Part shown: positions 5,080 to 6,167 of the stretch, piece after piece
Layout of the letters: each line of letters starts with the position of its first letter
Numbering within the stretch: position 1 is the stretch's first letter
Source of the DNA: Paracoccaceae bacterium
GTDB taxonomy: Bacteria; Pseudomonadota; Alphaproteobacteria; Rhodobacterales; Rhodobacteraceae
Assembly (NCBI GenBank): GCA_003512825.1
Contig: DOOI01000186.1
Coordinates: forward strand, 584-6,750
DNA: 6,167 nucleotides
Direction of reading: 5' to 3'
The notes under the pieces: model-generated
Seen by the model: only the letters and a program-made list of their open reading frames with translations
What the model was told of the DNA's origin: nothing
Databases searched by the model: none
Made by a program: the position numbers and the translations under genes

Positions 5080-6167
5080 ATGGGCTTCAAGATGGGTATC
5101 GTTGGCTTGCCGAATGTCGGCAAATCGACCCTTTTCAACGCGCTCACCCGCACGGCGGCGGCGCAGGCGTCCAACTTCCCGTTCTGCACCATCGAGCCCA
5201 ATGTGGGCGAGGTTTCGGTGCCGGATGCGCGGCTTGATAAGCTGGCAGCGATTGCCGGATCAAAGCAGATCATTCCAACTCGGATGACCTTTGTGGACAT
5301 CGCCGGATTGGTGAAGGGCGCGTCGAAAGGCGAGGGTTTGGGCAACCAGTTTCTTGCCAATATCCGCGAGACCGATGCAATTGCTCATGTGCTGCGTTGT
5401 TTTGCAGATGACGACATTACCCATGTGGAAGGCCGCGTGGACCCGGTGGAAGATGCGGAGACCATCGATACCGAATTGATGGTTGCCGATATTGAGAGCT
5501 GCGAGAAGCGGCTGGCCAATTTGCAGCGCAAGTTGAAGGGTGGCGACAAGGAGGCGGCGGATCAGGAGCGCCTGTTGAAGGCGGCGCTGGTGGCGCTGTC
5601 TGAGGGTAAGCCCGCGCGGACGATCAAGGTTGCGGCAGAGGATATGAAACAGTGGCGGATGCTTCAGCTGCTGACGACGAAGCCTGTGCTGTATGTGTGC
5701 AACGTGTCGGAGGCCGATGCGGCCAAGGGCAATGCGTTGACAGCGCGAGTGGCAGAGATGGCGGCCGCGCAAGGCAACAGCCATGTGATCATTTCGGCGC
5801 GGATTGAAGAAGAATTGGCGCAGCTGGAGCCAGAGGATGCTGCGGTATTCTTGGAAGAAATGGAGCTGGAAGAGCCCGGTCTGGATCGATTGATCAAGGC
5901 GGGCTATGCGCTATTGGGGTTGCAGACCTATTTCACGGTCGGGCCGAAAGAAGCCCGCGCCTGGACGATCCGGGCGGGCACCTTGGCACCGCAAGCCGCC
6001 GGGGTGATCCATGGCGATTTTGAGCGTGGGTTCATCCGGGCAGAAACCGTGGCCTATCCGGATTACGTGGCGTTGGGTGGGGAATCCAAGGCGCGCGAAG
6101 CGGGCAAGCTGCGGGCAGAGGGCAAGACCTATCTGGTGCAAGACGGCGACGTGATGCACTTCTTGTT
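5080..6167 (+). CDS. ychF: ribosome-associated P-loop ATPase YchF (Obg family), 3' end cut by the window edge
   Basis: The homologue of E. coli YchF and eukaryotic OLA1, an Obg-family P-loop NTPase that prefers ATP and associates with ribosomes; in E. coli and human cells it is linked to translation and oxidative-stress responses. It begins MGFKMGIVGLPNVGKST; the G1/Walker A loop is residues 9-16, the switch I segment FPFCTIEPN is at 33-41, and the G3 motif DIAG is at 73-76, followed by hydrophobic Leu77 where Ras-like GTPases have Gln. The G4 motif is NVSE (208-211) instead of NKxD, the change that explains ATP over GTP preference. His115 (in DITHVEG) matches the E. coli catalytic His114. 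A helical coiled-coil insertion spans ~130-195 and the TGS domain ~280-363. The visible 362 codons end at MHFL plus two bases (TT); the family usually ends FNV, so about three residues and the stop are missing. The peptidyl-tRNA hydrolase gene, a frequent upstream neighbour, is not directly upstream here. Confidence 0.97.
   Translation, partial: MGFKMGIVGLPNVGKSTLFNALTRTAAAQASNFPFCTIEPNVGEVSVPDARLDKLAAIAGSKQIIPTRMTFVDIAGLVKGASKGEGLGNQFLANIRETDAIAHVLRCFADDDITHVEGRVDPVEDAETIDTELMVADIESCEKRLANLQRKLKGGDKEAADQERLLKAALVALSEGKPARTIKVAAEDMKQWRMLQLLTTKPVLYVCNVSEADAAKGNALTARVAEMAAAQGNSHVIISARIEEELAQLEPEDAAVFLEEMELEEPGLDRLIKAGYALLGLQTYFTVGPKEARAWTIRAGTLAPQAAGVIHGDFERGFIRAETVAYPDYVALGGESKAREAGKLRAEGKTYLVQDGDVMHFL

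Noticed and set aside
5260..5784. 174-codon open frame on the - strand within ychF
   Set aside because: His/Arg/Leu-rich shadow of the highly conserved ychF coding frame; no domain is recognisable.

Overview
The window is an ordinary chromosomal stretch of a GC-rich alphaproteobacterium, most likely a member of Rhodobacteraceae (Roseobacter group). This rests on the style of the DnaE and YchF proteins, the high G+C content and the strong use of G-ending codons. No 16S or other decisive marker is present, so the family call is an inference. I see no mobile element, tRNA, rRNA, CRISPR array, phage gene or novel defence-type system.

Layout from left to right. (1) Positions 1-2900, + strand: the 3' five-sixths of dnaE, the replicative DNA polymerase III alpha subunit. 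The first ~200 residues, most of the PHP domain, lie before the window. (2) Positions 2957-3907, +: an Ala-rich predicted lipoprotein of unknown function with a four-cysteine C-terminal domain. (3) Positions 3960-4154, - strand: slyX, a 64-residue coiled-coil protein convergent with the lipoprotein gene. (4) Positions 4208-4996, +: an enoyl-CoA hydratase/isomerase (crotonase) family protein that starts 53 bp from slyX on the opposite strand and lacks the second catalytic glutamate of true hydratases. (5) Positions 5080-6167, +: ychF, a universally conserved P-loop ATPase, complete except for about the last three codons. It has a perfect Shine-Dalgarno and a plausible sigma-70-type promoter in the 83-bp gap before it.

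The genes do not form one pathway: they cover replication, an envelope lipoprotein, an unknown small protein, CoA-thioester chemistry and ribosome-associated ATPase activity. Spacing and orientation suggest three or more transcription units rather than one operon. dnaE may read through into the lipoprotein gene (56-bp gap), slyX is alone on the other strand, and ychF probably has its own promoter. No intergenic gap exceeds 85 bp, so there is no long gene-free stretch.

The points most worth a second look are the altered active site of the crotonase, the unidentified dnaE-linked lipoprotein with its internal motif repetition, the compact slyX/crotonase divergent junction with two competing crotonase starts, and the small tandem duplication across the lipoprotein stop codon.
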